DNA from: Arthrobacter stackebrandtii
GTDB taxonomy: Bacteria > Actinomycetota > Actinomycetes > Actinomycetales > Micrococcaceae
Assembly: GCF_017876675.1 (NCBI RefSeq)
Contig: NZ_JAGIOI010000001.1
Location: 2,666,001 to 2,730,000, forward strand
DNA length: 64,000 nt
Direction: 5' to 3'
The notes under the pieces were generated by a model. That model had not been told where the DNA came from, searched no databases, and saw nothing but the letters and a program-made list of their open reading frames with translations. Position numbers and translations under genes: made by a program. This document shows, piece by piece, positions 1-6,953 of this stretch (its first letter is position 1; the number at the start of each line of letters is the position of its first letter).

Positions 1-189
1 CGGAAGCTCGAGCTGATCCATGCGGCGCAGGATGTCGAAGACCTCAGGGTCCCGCCGGGCAACCGCCTGGAGCGGCTGGTGGGTAATCGACGCGGGCAGC
101 ACAGCATCCGCGTGAACGCGCAATGGCGTCTCTGCTTCGTCTGGAGAGAGGGAGGTGCGGACAATGTCGAATTCGTCGACTACCACTGA
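1..189 (+). CDS. higB: HigB-type RelE-fold toxin, 5' end outside window
   Basis: This is the last 62 codons of a RelE/ParE-superfamily toxin of the HigB group; the start lies left of the window. Known HigB toxins are ribosome-dependent mRNA interferases neutralised by the HigA encoded just downstream. The visible part has the family's core: PPGNRLERL, then RRGQHSIRVNAQWRLCFVW and the final DYH strand. It is nearly identical to the C-terminal two-thirds of a complete 93-residue copy at 5430-5711, which shows how much is missing (about 31 residues). The stop overlaps the start of the antitoxin gene, as in many HigBA operons where toxin precedes antitoxin. Activity is inferred from family only. 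Confidence 0.85.
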   Translation, partial: RKLELIHAAQDVEDLRVPPGNRLERLVGNRRGQHSIRVNAQWRLCFVWREGGADNVEFVDYH

Positions 190-484
190 GGCCGGCCTGA
201 TCGAGCCGATCCACCCGGGAGAGATCCTGATGGAGGATTTCATTGAGGGCTTCGGGATCACGCAGAACAAGCTTGCCGTGTCCATCGGTGTGCCGCCGCG
301 CCGGGTCAACGAGATTGTGCACGGCAAGCGGGGGATCACCGCAGACACGGCGATCCGTCTGGCGCGCTATTTCGGGACCTCCGAGGAGTTCTGGATGAAC
401 CTGCAGTCGAACTACGAGCTGCGGCTCGAGCGCCGTGCACTGCGCGACAAGGTTGCCGCGATCACGCCGTTGCAGGTCGCATGA
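164..484 (+). CDS. higA: HigA-type antitoxin, XRE helix-turn-helix
   Basis: A 106-residue HigA-family antitoxin. It should bind and neutralise the preceding HigB and repress the operon through its XRE helix-turn-helix. The N-terminal signature IEPIHPGEILMEDFIEGFGI is typical of HigA, followed by TQNKLAVSIGVPPRRVNEIV (HTH helices) and the family motif ARYFGTSEEFWMNLQ. I chose ATG 164 because a GGAGG at 151-155 lies 8 nt upstream; an in-frame GTG at 155 is the alternative. It overlaps the toxin gene by 26 nt and the next gene by 4 nt (ATGA), so all three are probably translated as one operon. This copy keeps the full C-terminal region that the second copy (5686-5931) has lost. Confidence 0.88.
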   Translation: MSNSSTTTEAGLIEPIHPGEILMEDFIEGFGITQNKLAVSIGVPPRRVNEIVHGKRGITADTAIRLARYFGTSEEFWMNLQSNYELRLERRALRDKVAAITPLQVA

Positions 485-1026
485 CCTCTGGGGTGACCGG
501 CTCTGAGAGTTCTCGTCTGATCATCATCCGCGGGAACTCGGGCAGCGGGAAGTCGCATTTGGCGCAGGCGATCCGAGCTGCGCGTCCGCGCGGCGTGGCG
601 ATCATCGGCCATGACGTGCTTCGGCGAGAGATCCTCCACGTTCGCGATCATCCGGGTGCGTTGAGCGTGCCGTACATCGATCTGTCGGCGCGGTTCGCGC
701 TCGACAACGGTCTCGACGTCGTGATCGAAGGCATCCTGCATTCCGAGAGCTATGGCGAGATGCTCGCTCAGCTGCGAAAAGATCATGCTGGTCTGACTCG
801 CTGCTACTGCTATGAACTCGACCTCGACGAGACGCTCGAACGGCATCGAACGAAGGCATTGGCCGATGAGGTGTCGGAGGCCGATGTCGCGTCCTGGTAC
901 CGCAGTGCGGACCGGGTCCCCGCCCTGGATGAGTCAGTATTCGATGCCACAGTCAGCGCTGCTGACGCTCTGCAGCGGGTCCTCGTGGACGCGGGGTGGG
1001 GCGAGACGCCCGACATCGGTTCATGA
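481..1026 (+). CDS. Zeta-toxin-like / AAA P-loop kinase
   Basis: A 181-residue P-loop kinase of the zeta toxin / chloramphenicol-phosphotransferase-like group. Walker A is GNSGSGKS (residues 18-25), followed by an H-D-V-L-R-R segment after strand 2 (IIGHDVLRREIL) and a lid region rich in R and E (ERHRTKALADEVSEAD), all usual for this group. The start ATG overlaps the higA stop (ATGA), so it is translationally coupled to the HigBA pair. Zeta toxins phosphorylate UDP-GlcNAc, but related kinases modify antibiotics or nucleotides; the substrate cannot be read from sequence. No epsilon-type antitoxin is seen. It may be a third component of the module or an unrelated cargo gene. Confidence 0.75.
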   Translation: MTSGVTGSESSRLIIIRGNSGSGKSHLAQAIRAARPRGVAIIGHDVLRREILHVRDHPGALSVPYIDLSARFALDNGLDVVIEGILHSESYGEMLAQLRKDHAGLTRCYCYELDLDETLERHRTKALADEVSEADVASWYRSADRVPALDESVFDATVSAADALQRVLVDAGWGETPDIGS

Positions 1027-1080
1027 CTGACGCTTGTGCTGCCCTTCCCCTACATGGTGCGGTCGAGCCGAACTACATCA

Positions 1081-1128
1081 CAGGTTGCTCTGTACCGGAA
1101 TTAGGTGGAGTTTCGGTTTAACGTCTAA
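1081..1128 (+). repeat. 48-bp direct repeat, copy A (relic of a gene 3' end)
   Basis: First of five colinear 48-nt copies in the left 8 kb (others at 1785, 5349, 6695, 7745). In frame it reads ...Y-R-N-stop-V-E-F-R-F-N-V-stop, ending with TAA at 1126-1128. It shares the core GGTGGAGTTTCG with the other copies. It sits between the kinase gene and the GNAT pseudogene and is followed at once by a hairpin. It is a remnant, because the reading frame is interrupted by TAG at 1102. Confidence 0.75.
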
Positions 1129-1151
1129 AAGCGCTGGTCAAGCGCGGTTTT
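1127..1151 (+). terminator. Hairpin after repeat A
   Basis: GCGCT (1131-1135) pairs with AGCGC (1140-1144) across a 4-nt loop, preceded by AAAA and followed by GGTTTTC. It looks like a short bidirectional rho-independent terminator immediately after the stop codon of repeat A. Stem of only five pairs, so moderate confidence. Confidence 0.45.
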
Positions 1152-1280
1152 CAGAGAATGGCGTCGGTCTCGTGCTGTTCCGGTTCAAGGCCTCAACTCA
1201 CGAGTAGGACGCACTCTAGGATTGAGACAGACGGCCGACATTGACGACGTTGTACCCCGCTGAACGACGAAGAGGTGCAG

Positions 1281-1784
1281 ATGGAAGCGCGACCTATCGA
1301 TCCGACTCAGGCCATGGCTGTGCAACGCATCATGGAGTCCAACGCTGAGTAATCGCGTCGCGTTGAAGGAGCTGCGCCGAAGCCAACCGCTGCTGACGAA
1401 GCACTGTCCGCCCTCCCGCCTGGCGTGCCGGTCTCGCAGAAGATCGATCTCGGACTGTGGGACGGGCAAGAGCTCGTCGCCGTTGCTGACGTGATCATTG
1501 GATGGCCCGCCGAATCTGTTGCTCATATCGGCCTGCTGATGACGGACAGTGCTTGTCAAGGTGCGGGCCTCGGCCGGCTGATCCATGAGGCTGTGATCGA
1601 ACTGGCGCGTCGGGTGCCGAGCATCCATACGCTCCGGCTGTCGATCGTGGAGACGAACGCCGATCTGGTCGCGCCGTTCTGGACGAAGATCGGTTACGAG
1701 CACACAGGGGAAGCGGTCCCGTACATTTCGGGCAGTGTGGAGTCGGTTGCTCGAATCTGGACGCGGTCGGTGGCCGCCGCATAG
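1281..1784 (+). pseudogene. GNAT-family acetyltransferase, broken by one in-frame stop
   Basis: Read from ATG 1281, one frame gives a GNAT N-acetyltransferase of 167 residues interrupted only by TAA at 1350-1352, exactly where related GNAT proteins have Tyr (N-A-E-Y-x-R-R-V pattern), so a single substitution from TAC/TAT explains it. After the stop the frame continues SRRVEGAAPKPTAADEAL, then the acetyl-CoA-binding motif QGAGLGRLIHEA and the C-terminal FWTKIGYEHTGE. A GTG at 1425 could restart translation, but would lack the first strand and helix of the fold. GNAT enzymes transfer acetyl from acetyl-CoA to an amine; the substrate is unknown. It lies between repeat copies A and B, whose ATG immediately follows its TAG stop. 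A sequencing error is possible. Confidence 0.78.
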
Positions 1785-1832
1785 ATGTTCCGCAAGTGAC
1801 GAAACTCGGTGGAGTTTAGATTTTCAAACTAA
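1785..1832 (+). repeat. 48-bp direct repeat, copy B
   Basis: Begins right after the GNAT stop. In frame: M-F-R-K-stop-R-N-S-V-E-F-R-F-S-N-stop. It is closest to copy C (shared GATGTTCCGCAAG, then CGAAACTCGGTGGAGTTT). The segment CGAAACTC-GGTG-GAGTTT can also fold into a hairpin. The stop codon of the MerR gene on the opposite strand (CTA at 1829-1831) lies inside this repeat. Confidence 0.72.
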
Positions 1833-2623
1833 CCTCTGAGATCATCTGCAGAAGAGGGCTCTAGCCTTCGCACGCGAAGTCGCAACGCGCTTGCGGCGAA
1901 CCTTGCGGCCTCCTGGGTTCCGAAGGCGACATGGAAGTCGGGGTTCGTTTCGTACTGGTCCGCGAGACCTCGGATCATGTCGACGGACTTCGCCGTATCT
2001 CCTGCATGGGTAGGAGTTCCCGGAATCTCCTTGAACCACTCCACATGGACAGCCGCGTGCTCCTGCGCTTTGGCGGAGTCCATTTCATGCCCATCTTGCA
2101 GGATCTCACGCCACCGGGCGAGTAGGGCGTCGGCTCTGGCTTTCCATTCCTTCTGCTGCTGGACCGATTTCCCGTGCCACCACTGATTCGATGCGTCGAA
2201 TGCGTCCCGACCCCAGCGCTCGACAACCTCTTCCTCATATCGGTCGTTGAATCCCTCGAGCATGACATCCATGCGAGGTTCGCGGCCCTGACGACGCATG
2301 GACAAAGTGTGCTCGACCGCTTTGATGCGTCGATCCAAAGCAGCGCGTTCCTGAGCGAGATGCTCCAAGTGCCCGGTGAGTGCTTCGGTTTCCGCTGCAG
2401 GAGTTGTGGTCGCATCCAATACACCGGCGATATCCGCCAGTGGCATGCCTGTTTCGCGCAACAGCAGGATTCGCTGCAGGCGGGAGACCGCGTCGGCCCC
2501 GTAATAGCGATAGCCGTTGGATCCGACGCGGTCTGGTTCGAGTAACCCGATCTGGTGGTAGTGGCGCAGCGTGCGCCCGCTGATGCCCGCACGCTCTGCG
2601 AGCTCCTGCACGGTCCACTCCAC
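1829..2623 (-). CDS. MerR-family regulator with TipAS effector domain
   Basis: A 264-residue transcription activator of the TipAL type: N-terminal MerR winged helix (VEWTVQELAERAGISGRTLR, then HYHQIGLLEPDR), a coiled-coil dimer helix (about residues 75-115), and a C-terminal TipAS domain (MDVMLEGFNDRYEEEVVERW, WFKEIPGTPTHAGD). TipAS domains bind thiopeptides or other drugs, and the regulator then activates its own and resistance promoters. I chose GTG 2623 because GGAGG precedes it by 6 nt; longer upstream frames lack a MerR start. It follows the DUF2268 gene by 29 nt, so the two form one operon. The last dozen residues (RLEPSSADDLRG region) run into repeat B and look like junction sequence rather than the native family end. 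Confidence 0.85.
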   Translation of the reverse strand: MEWTVQELAERAGISGRTLRHYHQIGLLEPDRVGSNGYRYYGADAVSRLQRILLLRETGMPLADIAGVLDATTTPAAETEALTGHLEHLAQERAALDRRIKAVEHTLSMRRQGREPRMDVMLEGFNDRYEEEVVERWGRDAFDASNQWWHGKSVQQQKEWKARADALLARWREILQDGHEMDSAKAQEHAAVHVEWFKEIPGTPTHAGDTAKSVDMIRGLADQYETNPDFHVAFGTQEAARFAASALRLRVRRLEPSSADDLRG

Positions 2624-2652
2624 GGACTGCCTCCTGTTGCTTGTTGTCGTTC

Positions 2653-3561
2653 TCAGTATTCCTGATTGAGGCGCAGGCCCAATTGAGGCGCGGCGATGCG
2701 CAGAACCTCGTCCACAGGCACGGCAATGCTCTGAGCCGAGGTGGTTGCCGTGGCGTCGAGATAGGCGCGAACTAGCCGCGTGCCGGCCGCGTAGCCAGCA
2801 CCAGTGGGTAGACCAACTGGCTCTGCGCCCAGGAGACGTGCGCTCGCGTCCCCATGCACCCAAGCTGTGAAGTTCTGCATGCCTGTGATGTGCAGTCCGC
2901 TTGCGACCTTCGTAAGGACGTCGTCGTCATTGTGGGTGCTTTCACTGACGAAGTGCGTGTACCCGCGGTCGCCGTACAGCTCGGCAGCGAAGACGTCAGC
3001 AAGCCCTTCCGAGATCACCTGTTCGCCTAGGCTGACCGTCATCGGATCCCACACAACACCGCCCGGCGAGTACCGCACGTTGTGGTGCAGTTCATGTACG
3101 GCAATTGCTTCGAGACGTCCCAAGACCTGAGGCGTCGGCCAGACGGTGATGGTGATGTAGCCGCTGATTCCGCCGAATGCAGACAGCCCCTGGATCTCGT
3201 CAACGAAGTGCTTGTTTGCGGGATCGCCCAGGACTAGGATGACCTGCAGATCGGGCACCTCGATCCCCGGGTTGGCTGACCGCAGGGCATCGACTCCGGA
3301 CTCGAGCGCCTTGGTGATGCGGCTCCAGGCGTCTGCCTCGACGAGACGCTCGAGGGCTTCCTGTATCGGTTCGGTTGCGCCCTCCCAGTCGAAGCCGAAA
3401 TTCTGTTGGTGCACGGTGGCCATGTCCACCCCTCCCGGGATGAAGTGGTACATCCCAGCCAGGGGGAACCACATCTCACGGACCAGTTCGGCGCGGTCAT
3501 CGGGTGTCGCTGCGAGCAGTCGGCGCATGCGCGACGCGCTGTCAATCACTGAAATAGTCAT
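2653..3561 (-). CDS. DUF2268 putative zinc-dependent protease
   Basis: A 302-residue cytoplasmic protein of the DUF2268 family, a predicted zincin. The metal site is visible as AVHELHHNVRYS, where H156-E157-x-x-H160 is the HExxH motif, with a downstream E in VISEGLADVFAAELYGD as the likely third ligand. No signal peptide. The start ATG fits the family's conserved N-terminus. It is the first gene of an operon with the TipAS-type MerR regulator 29 nt downstream, so it may be induced by whatever that regulator senses. The substrate of DUF2268 proteins is not known to me; the pairing with a drug-sensing regulator is an inference from position only. Confidence 0.8.
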   Translation of the reverse strand: MTISVIDSASRMRRLLAATPDDRAELVREMWFPLAGMYHFIPGGVDMATVHQQNFGFDWEGATEPIQEALERLVEADAWSRITKALESGVDALRSANPGIEVPDLQVILVLGDPANKHFVDEIQGLSAFGGISGYITITVWPTPQVLGRLEAIAVHELHHNVRYSPGGVVWDPMTVSLGEQVISEGLADVFAAELYGDRGYTHFVSESTHNDDDVLTKVASGLHITGMQNFTAWVHGDASARLLGAEPVGLPTGAGYAAGTRLVRAYLDATATTSAQSIAVPVDEVLRIAAPQLGLRLNQEY

Positions 3562-3771
3562 AGCAAGAGACGATAGACCTTGCCGTTACGACAAAGTCAA
3601 ACTTGAGGCGTAGCGAACTTCGTTTGAGGTGTAGTACTGAGATGAGACAGTTCCTGAAAGGATTGTTCCTATGTTTTCTCGACCAACCTACTCTGAGGAT
3701 CTGCTGTGCACGCTCACGTGGGCTTGGGGAATTTGGCGTGAGTTCGAGTCCCCTGTGAGTGCTCGAGGTTA

Positions 3772-4851
3772 TTAGCGCTTGGCAGCTTGCTGCCAACTCT
3801 GCACCATGTAGTAAAGCGTTCCGGTGAGCAGTAAAGCAAAGATCGCTGCTTGCCACGTCAAGGGAGAGTCCGCATTGATGATCGAGAAAGTGAGAAGGGC
3901 GGCTACGAGCGAGCTGCCTGCCGTCCAACCCCAAGCCGCTCGACGCGCGCGATAGGCGGTATTCGGGGCAAAGCTGGCCGCATAACTCTCGGACGTGCCG
4001 AACTCCCCGTTCAGCGATGTGCCAGCCTCTTTGGCGTACGCGCAAGTTTCATCGATAATTACACGAATCTGTCGGTCGCTCAGATCGTTGCGAAGGCGGA
4101 GATGCTCGCCGAGCTGACGGATCCACTCGCCTTCTGTTGGTTCCCCGGCATCTGATGAATAGCGCTGAGGGCGCTTCGTGGTGTCCTTCAGCACGATGCC
4201 GCTCACCCAGTACAAGAGAGCGTAAATCGGTGCCGGCGTAAGATACCAGAGCGCCGACCCTGTGCCAGCTGATCCATCTATGACAGTTGCAAGGCCCGCT
4301 GCGGCGAACGCAACTCCGATGATGAACGCTGCCGTCCAGATAACTGCGGTGACGTGCGCGGACGTGCGCGCGGCCTTACTCCAGACCTGCTGTACGCCGA
4401 TGGCTGCCGCCGAGATGACGAGCGGTAGTGAGAACATTGTCCAGCGCAGATTTGTTGTCCATCCATCGCTGAACAGGGTGACGATTGCCATTGCCACAGT
4501 GACCCAGAATGCGCCGAAGAAGGTGTAGTGCAAGAATCGCCCGGCCGAGAGAAGTTCGGGTCGTTCATAGGCTTGAATCCCAGACTCGTGCCAGCGCTCT
4601 TGTTGTTCCCGCGCCCACAAGACAGGGTCTCCGAACAGGTCTTTTGCGGGCTCGTGGGCATCCTCAAGAACTGGCAAGAGCGCGAGGAGGGCATCCGTCG
4701 CATCGGAAAGCTTGACTCCATCAAGCATGAGTCTGCCTTCAACCGTACGTGCCCAGTCGGCGTCTCGCTCGTCGCCGCGGGTGGCCTGAAAAAGTTTATT
4801 GACTTGCGTGAGATCTACGATTTCTTGTGTCTCAGATGTACGTTCAGTCAT
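3772..4851 (-). CDS. HAAS-like multi-pass membrane protein partnered with PadR
   Basis: A 359-residue membrane protein. The N-terminal 100 residues are soluble and helical; several hydrophobic spans follow from about residue 106 (FLHYTFFGAFWVTVAMAI) through 225 and again near the C-terminus (LVAALLTF, IFALLLTGTLYYMV). A soluble segment around residues 240-290 (LGEHLRLRNDLSDRQIRVII) resembles the HAAS-type helical region that often accompanies PadR regulators. I chose ATG 4851 since it overlaps the PadR stop (ATGA) and has an AAGGAAG upstream. The PadR/membrane pair is a common two-gene unit whose target is usually unknown; no transport motif is visible. GC content is lower than in the flanking conserved DNA. 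Confidence 0.7.
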   Translation of the reverse strand: MTERTSETQEIVDLTQVNKLFQATRGDERDADWARTVEGRLMLDGVKLSDATDALLALLPVLEDAHEPAKDLFGDPVLWAREQQERWHESGIQAYERPELLSAGRFLHYTFFGAFWVTVAMAIVTLFSDGWTTNLRWTMFSLPLVISAAAIGVQQVWSKAARTSAHVTAVIWTAAFIIGVAFAAAGLATVIDGSAGTGSALWYLTPAPIYALLYWVSGIVLKDTTKRPQRYSSDAGEPTEGEWIRQLGEHLRLRNDLSDRQIRVIIDETCAYAKEAGTSLNGEFGTSESYAASFAPNTAYRARRAAWGWTAGSSLVAALLTFSIINADSPLTWQAAIFALLLTGTLYYMVQSWQQAAKR

Positions 4852-5225
4852 GGCTTCTTCCTTTGGGTGTTCGAGACGCTGATGGAAATCGGCATCGGTG
4901 CGTCCAGTGATTTGACCAGGTCGTGCCATATGCGGCGTTCCTCAATGAGTCTTGCCTGACCCTGCGCGGTCAGCACGTAGTTGCGTTTTCCGGGGCCGTT
5001 CTGTCCCTCCTCCCATTGAGCGATTACTGCATTCTCGTTTTCCAGGGATGTCAGAAGTGGGTATAAGGACCCGCCTTTCGGCCGCCCGAATCCGCGCTCG
5101 CTGACGGCGTGGGCGATTCCGTACCCGTGAAGCGGGCCGCCCTCAAGGCTGGCGAGTACAGCGGTTCCTAGCGCGGCGCGTGCCCACGCAGGGGGCCACG
5201 TTGGTTTCAGGTCTTCTGTGGTCAT
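4848..5225 (-). CDS. PadR-family transcriptional regulator
   Basis: A 125-residue PadR regulator. The winged helix is clear: ALGTAVLASLEGGPLHGYGI, then GRPKGGSLYPLLTSLENENA (recognition helix and start of wing) and KRNYVLTAQGQARL. PadR proteins are usually repressors of their own operon, released by a small ligand. The gene is first of a two-gene operon and overlaps the membrane-protein gene by 4 nt. Two TATCTA-containing half-palindromes lie directly upstream and are the probable operator. The C-terminal dimerisation helix is present but short. Confidence 0.88.
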   Translation of the reverse strand: MTTEDLKPTWPPAWARAALGTAVLASLEGGPLHGYGIAHAVSERGFGRPKGGSLYPLLTSLENENAVIAQWEEGQNGPGKRNYVLTAQGQARLIEERRIWHDLVKSLDAPMPISISVSNTQRKKP

Positions 5226-5226
5226 G

Positions 5227-5253
5227 TATCTAAGTATGGATCGTATCTAGATA
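5227..5253 (-). promoter_or_regulatory. Probable PadR operator
   Basis: TATCTAAGTA (5227-5236) and the perfect palindrome TATCTAGATA (5244-5253) are spaced 17 nt apart just upstream of the padR start. TATCTAGATA-like sites are typical for PadR regulators, so this is a likely autorepression site. Binding is inferred. Confidence 0.55.
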
Positions 5254-5348
5254 TCCAGTCAAGATCGCGACAGTTATCATCGTCCGCGTCAGTGAGCATT
5301 GGTTTTTCGCCTCCCAGGATCCCGTCCGCGGATGAGTACATGAACTTG

Positions 5349-5396
5349 ATGTTCCGCAAGCAACGAAACTCGGTGGAGTTTCGTTTTAACGTATAG
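5349..5396 (+). repeat. 48-bp direct repeat, copy C
   Basis: The only copy with an uninterrupted frame from an ATG: M-F-R-K-Q-R-N-S-V-E-F-R-F-N-V-stop (TAG 5394-5396). AACGAAACT (5362-5370) and AGTTTCGTT (5377-5385) form a 9-bp inverted repeat within it. It stands between the PadR operon and the second HigBA module. Confidence 0.75.
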
Positions 5397-5429
5397 CGTT
5401 AATGACGGTGTCCGTCATGCCCTGGATTC

Positions 5430-5711
5430 GTGATCAGATCGTTCGGCAGCAATGACACCGAGCGCATCTGGCATGAGCAGTACGTCAAGCTCGTTGAGCG
5501 GACGGCGCAGCGGGCGACCTTGCGGAAGCTCGAGCTAATCCATGCGGCGAAGGATGCCGAGGACCTCAGGGTCCCGCCAGGCAACCGCCTGGAGCGTCTG
5601 GTCGGCGACCGACGCGGGCAGCACAGCATCCGCGTGAACGCGCAATGGCGTCTCTGCTTCGTCTGGAGAGATGGAGGTGCGGACAATGTCGAACTCGTCG
5701 ACTACCACTGA
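5430..5711 (+). CDS. higB: HigB-type toxin, complete second copy
   Basis: A complete 93-residue HigB toxin starting at GTG 5430 with the family N-terminus MIRSFGSNDTERIWHEQYVK. The part shared with the truncated copy at 1-189 differs at only a few positions (for example HAAKDAED against HAAQDVED), so the two modules are recent duplicates or close relatives. Key basic and aromatic residues of the RelE fold (R in RRGQHSIRVN, W in NAQWRLCFVW) are intact. No clear Shine-Dalgarno precedes the GTG. Its partner antitoxin downstream is damaged, so either the toxin is weak, the shortened antitoxin still works, or the intact HigA at 164-484 cross-neutralises it. Confidence 0.85.
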   Translation: MIRSFGSNDTERIWHEQYVKLVERTAQRATLRKLELIHAAKDAEDLRVPPGNRLERLVGDRRGQHSIRVNAQWRLCFVWRDGGADNVELVDYH

Positions 5712-5931
5712 GAGCGACCTGATCGAGCCGATCCACCCGGGAGAGATCCTGATGGAGGATTTCATCGAGGGCTTCGGGATCACGCAGAACGAGCTGGTCG
5801 TGTCCATCGGTGCGCCGCCGCGCCGGATCAACGAAATCGTGCACGGCAAGCGGGGGATCACCGTTGATACGGCGATCCGTCGGGCGCTGTGTGACAGGGT
5901 CGCCGCGATCAAGCCGTTGCGGGTGGCCTGA
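5686..5931 (+). CDS. higA: HigA-type antitoxin with 25-residue internal deletion
   Basis: Copy of HigA beginning MSNSSTTTESDLIEPIHPGE; ATG 5686 follows a GGAGG, as in the first copy. It matches the intact HigA through DTAIR and then jumps straight to RALCDRVAAIKPLRVA, so 25 residues (the segment from LARYFGTSEEFW to ELRLER) are missing by an in-frame 75-nt deletion. The XRE helix-turn-helix is kept, but the last helices, which in HigA proteins support dimerisation, are gone. The protein is 81 residues against a usual 95-110. It overlaps its toxin gene as in the first module. It may be a degraded antitoxin or one that only represses. Confidence 0.8.
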   Translation: MSNSSTTTESDLIEPIHPGEILMEDFIEGFGITQNELVVSIGAPPRRINEIVHGKRGITVDTAIRRALCDRVAAIKPLRVA

Positions 5932-5933
5932 GT

Positions 5934-6644
5934 TTGTCTGGCCAGGCAGACCTGTTCGGCCAACGCCGGTACTTTGTGCGCTTCGACTGGGGGGCCTCGA
6001 GGTGCGCGGACTGTCGGCGTTGACGTGAATGTCATCGTCGACGTGTTGAGCTTCTCGACGTCTGTGTGCGTGGCTGTCGCACGCGGGATGAGCGTTATTC
6101 CATACCGGTGGAAGGGTGTGTACGCCGAAGCGTTCGCCCGGGAGCGCGACGCCGTACTGGCCGTTGGGCGGCTGGAGGCCGCTGCCCCAGGTTTGCCGTC
6201 GGCGCTCTCGTTGTCGCCGTCGACGCTCCTCGTGAGGTCGGGAGCATCCGTCGTCGCGGGGTTCTTGCGGAATGCGACCGCCGTGTCTGACTGGCTGGCG
6301 ATCCGGATGGAACGGGGCGACTCCGTTGCCATCGTCGCAGCGGGGAACGATGGCGGGACGACGGCTCGCTGCGTCCGGCACTCGAGGATCACCTTGGCGC
6401 TGGAGCGATCCTCTCGGCACTGTCAGCTCTCGGCTACCGGAGTGCGATGAGCCCTGAAGCCTCGTCTGCCGCCGATCTCGTCGATTTCGTGCGCCCATGT
6501 TTGCATCGAGCGATGCGTGATTGCGTCGGCGCGCGAGAATTGGAAGCCATGGGGTTCGGCTCTGATGTTGAGGTCGCACGTTTGCTGGATGCCTCCCGAG
6601 TCGTGCCGTTGCTGACCGAAGGGGCTTTTTGGGCTGCCTCGTAG
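5934..6644 (+). pseudogene. ComB-like 2-phosphosulfolactate phosphatase family gene, two frameshifts
   Basis: Three frames join into one ComB-family protein of about 235 residues: QADLFGQRRYFVRFDWG, then PRGARTVGVDVNVIVDVLSF through GDSVAIVAAG, then ERWRDDGSLRPALEDHLGAG to the end TEGAFWAAS. The joints are G homopolymers: one extra G in the run at 5989-5994 and one G too few at 6350-6353. ComB hydrolyses 2-phosphosulfolactate in coenzyme M synthesis, but bacterial family members occur outside that pathway with unknown roles. A TTG at 5934 just after the higA stop is a possible start. Because both lesions are in G runs, sequencing error is a real alternative to pseudogenisation. Repeat D follows 50 nt after its stop. 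Confidence 0.75.
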
Positions 6645-6694
6645 GTGGGGGTCACTGGAAGATCATCGATATCCGCGCCCTTCCATGCGTGGCA

Positions 6695-6742
6695 GAGGAT
6701 GGTATTTACCGGAATGCGGTGGAGTTTCGCTTCCACGTTTAG
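6695..6742 (+). repeat. 48-bp direct repeat, copy D
   Basis: In frame: E-D-G-I-Y-R-N-A-V-E-F-R-F-H-V-stop (TAG 6740-6742), with the frame open further upstream to about 6641 (...HWKIIDIRALPCVAEDGIY), the longest coding-like stretch attached to any copy. It therefore looks like the real 3' tail of a truncated gene. Followed at 6765 by a strong hairpin. Confidence 0.75.
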
Positions 6743-6764
6743 AACCGCTTTGCTCTAAACCGTA

Positions 6765-6802
6765 AGAAATGCCCGGACTACTTTTGCATGCCGGGCATTT
6801 CT
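6765..6802. terminator. 12-bp perfect hairpin after repeat D
   Basis: AGAAATGCCCGG (6765-6776) pairs perfectly with CCGGGCATTTCT (6791-6802) across 14 nt. The A/T-rich outer stem can act as a terminator in both directions, between repeat D and the convergent gene at 6954-7574. The rest of 6645-6953 shows no supportable gene; short frames there have no family resemblance. Confidence 0.55.
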
Positions 6803-6953
6803 GTACCCGGCGTCAGATCATGCTCAACCAATGTTCAAGGAGCGATGAGGATCAGGGATCTCCCTTGAATCTGGGCTGATGGCCATCGGAGGTCTTCGCC
6901 TTTCGGGAGATCCCGCGCGATCACCTCGAGTTCGGCACGTTCGAAGACGTTGG

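Noticed and set aside
3725-3760. tRNA-like T-arm (AGTTCGAGTCCCC)
   Set aside because: The flanking five bases on each side do not pair and no acceptor or anticodon stem can be formed.
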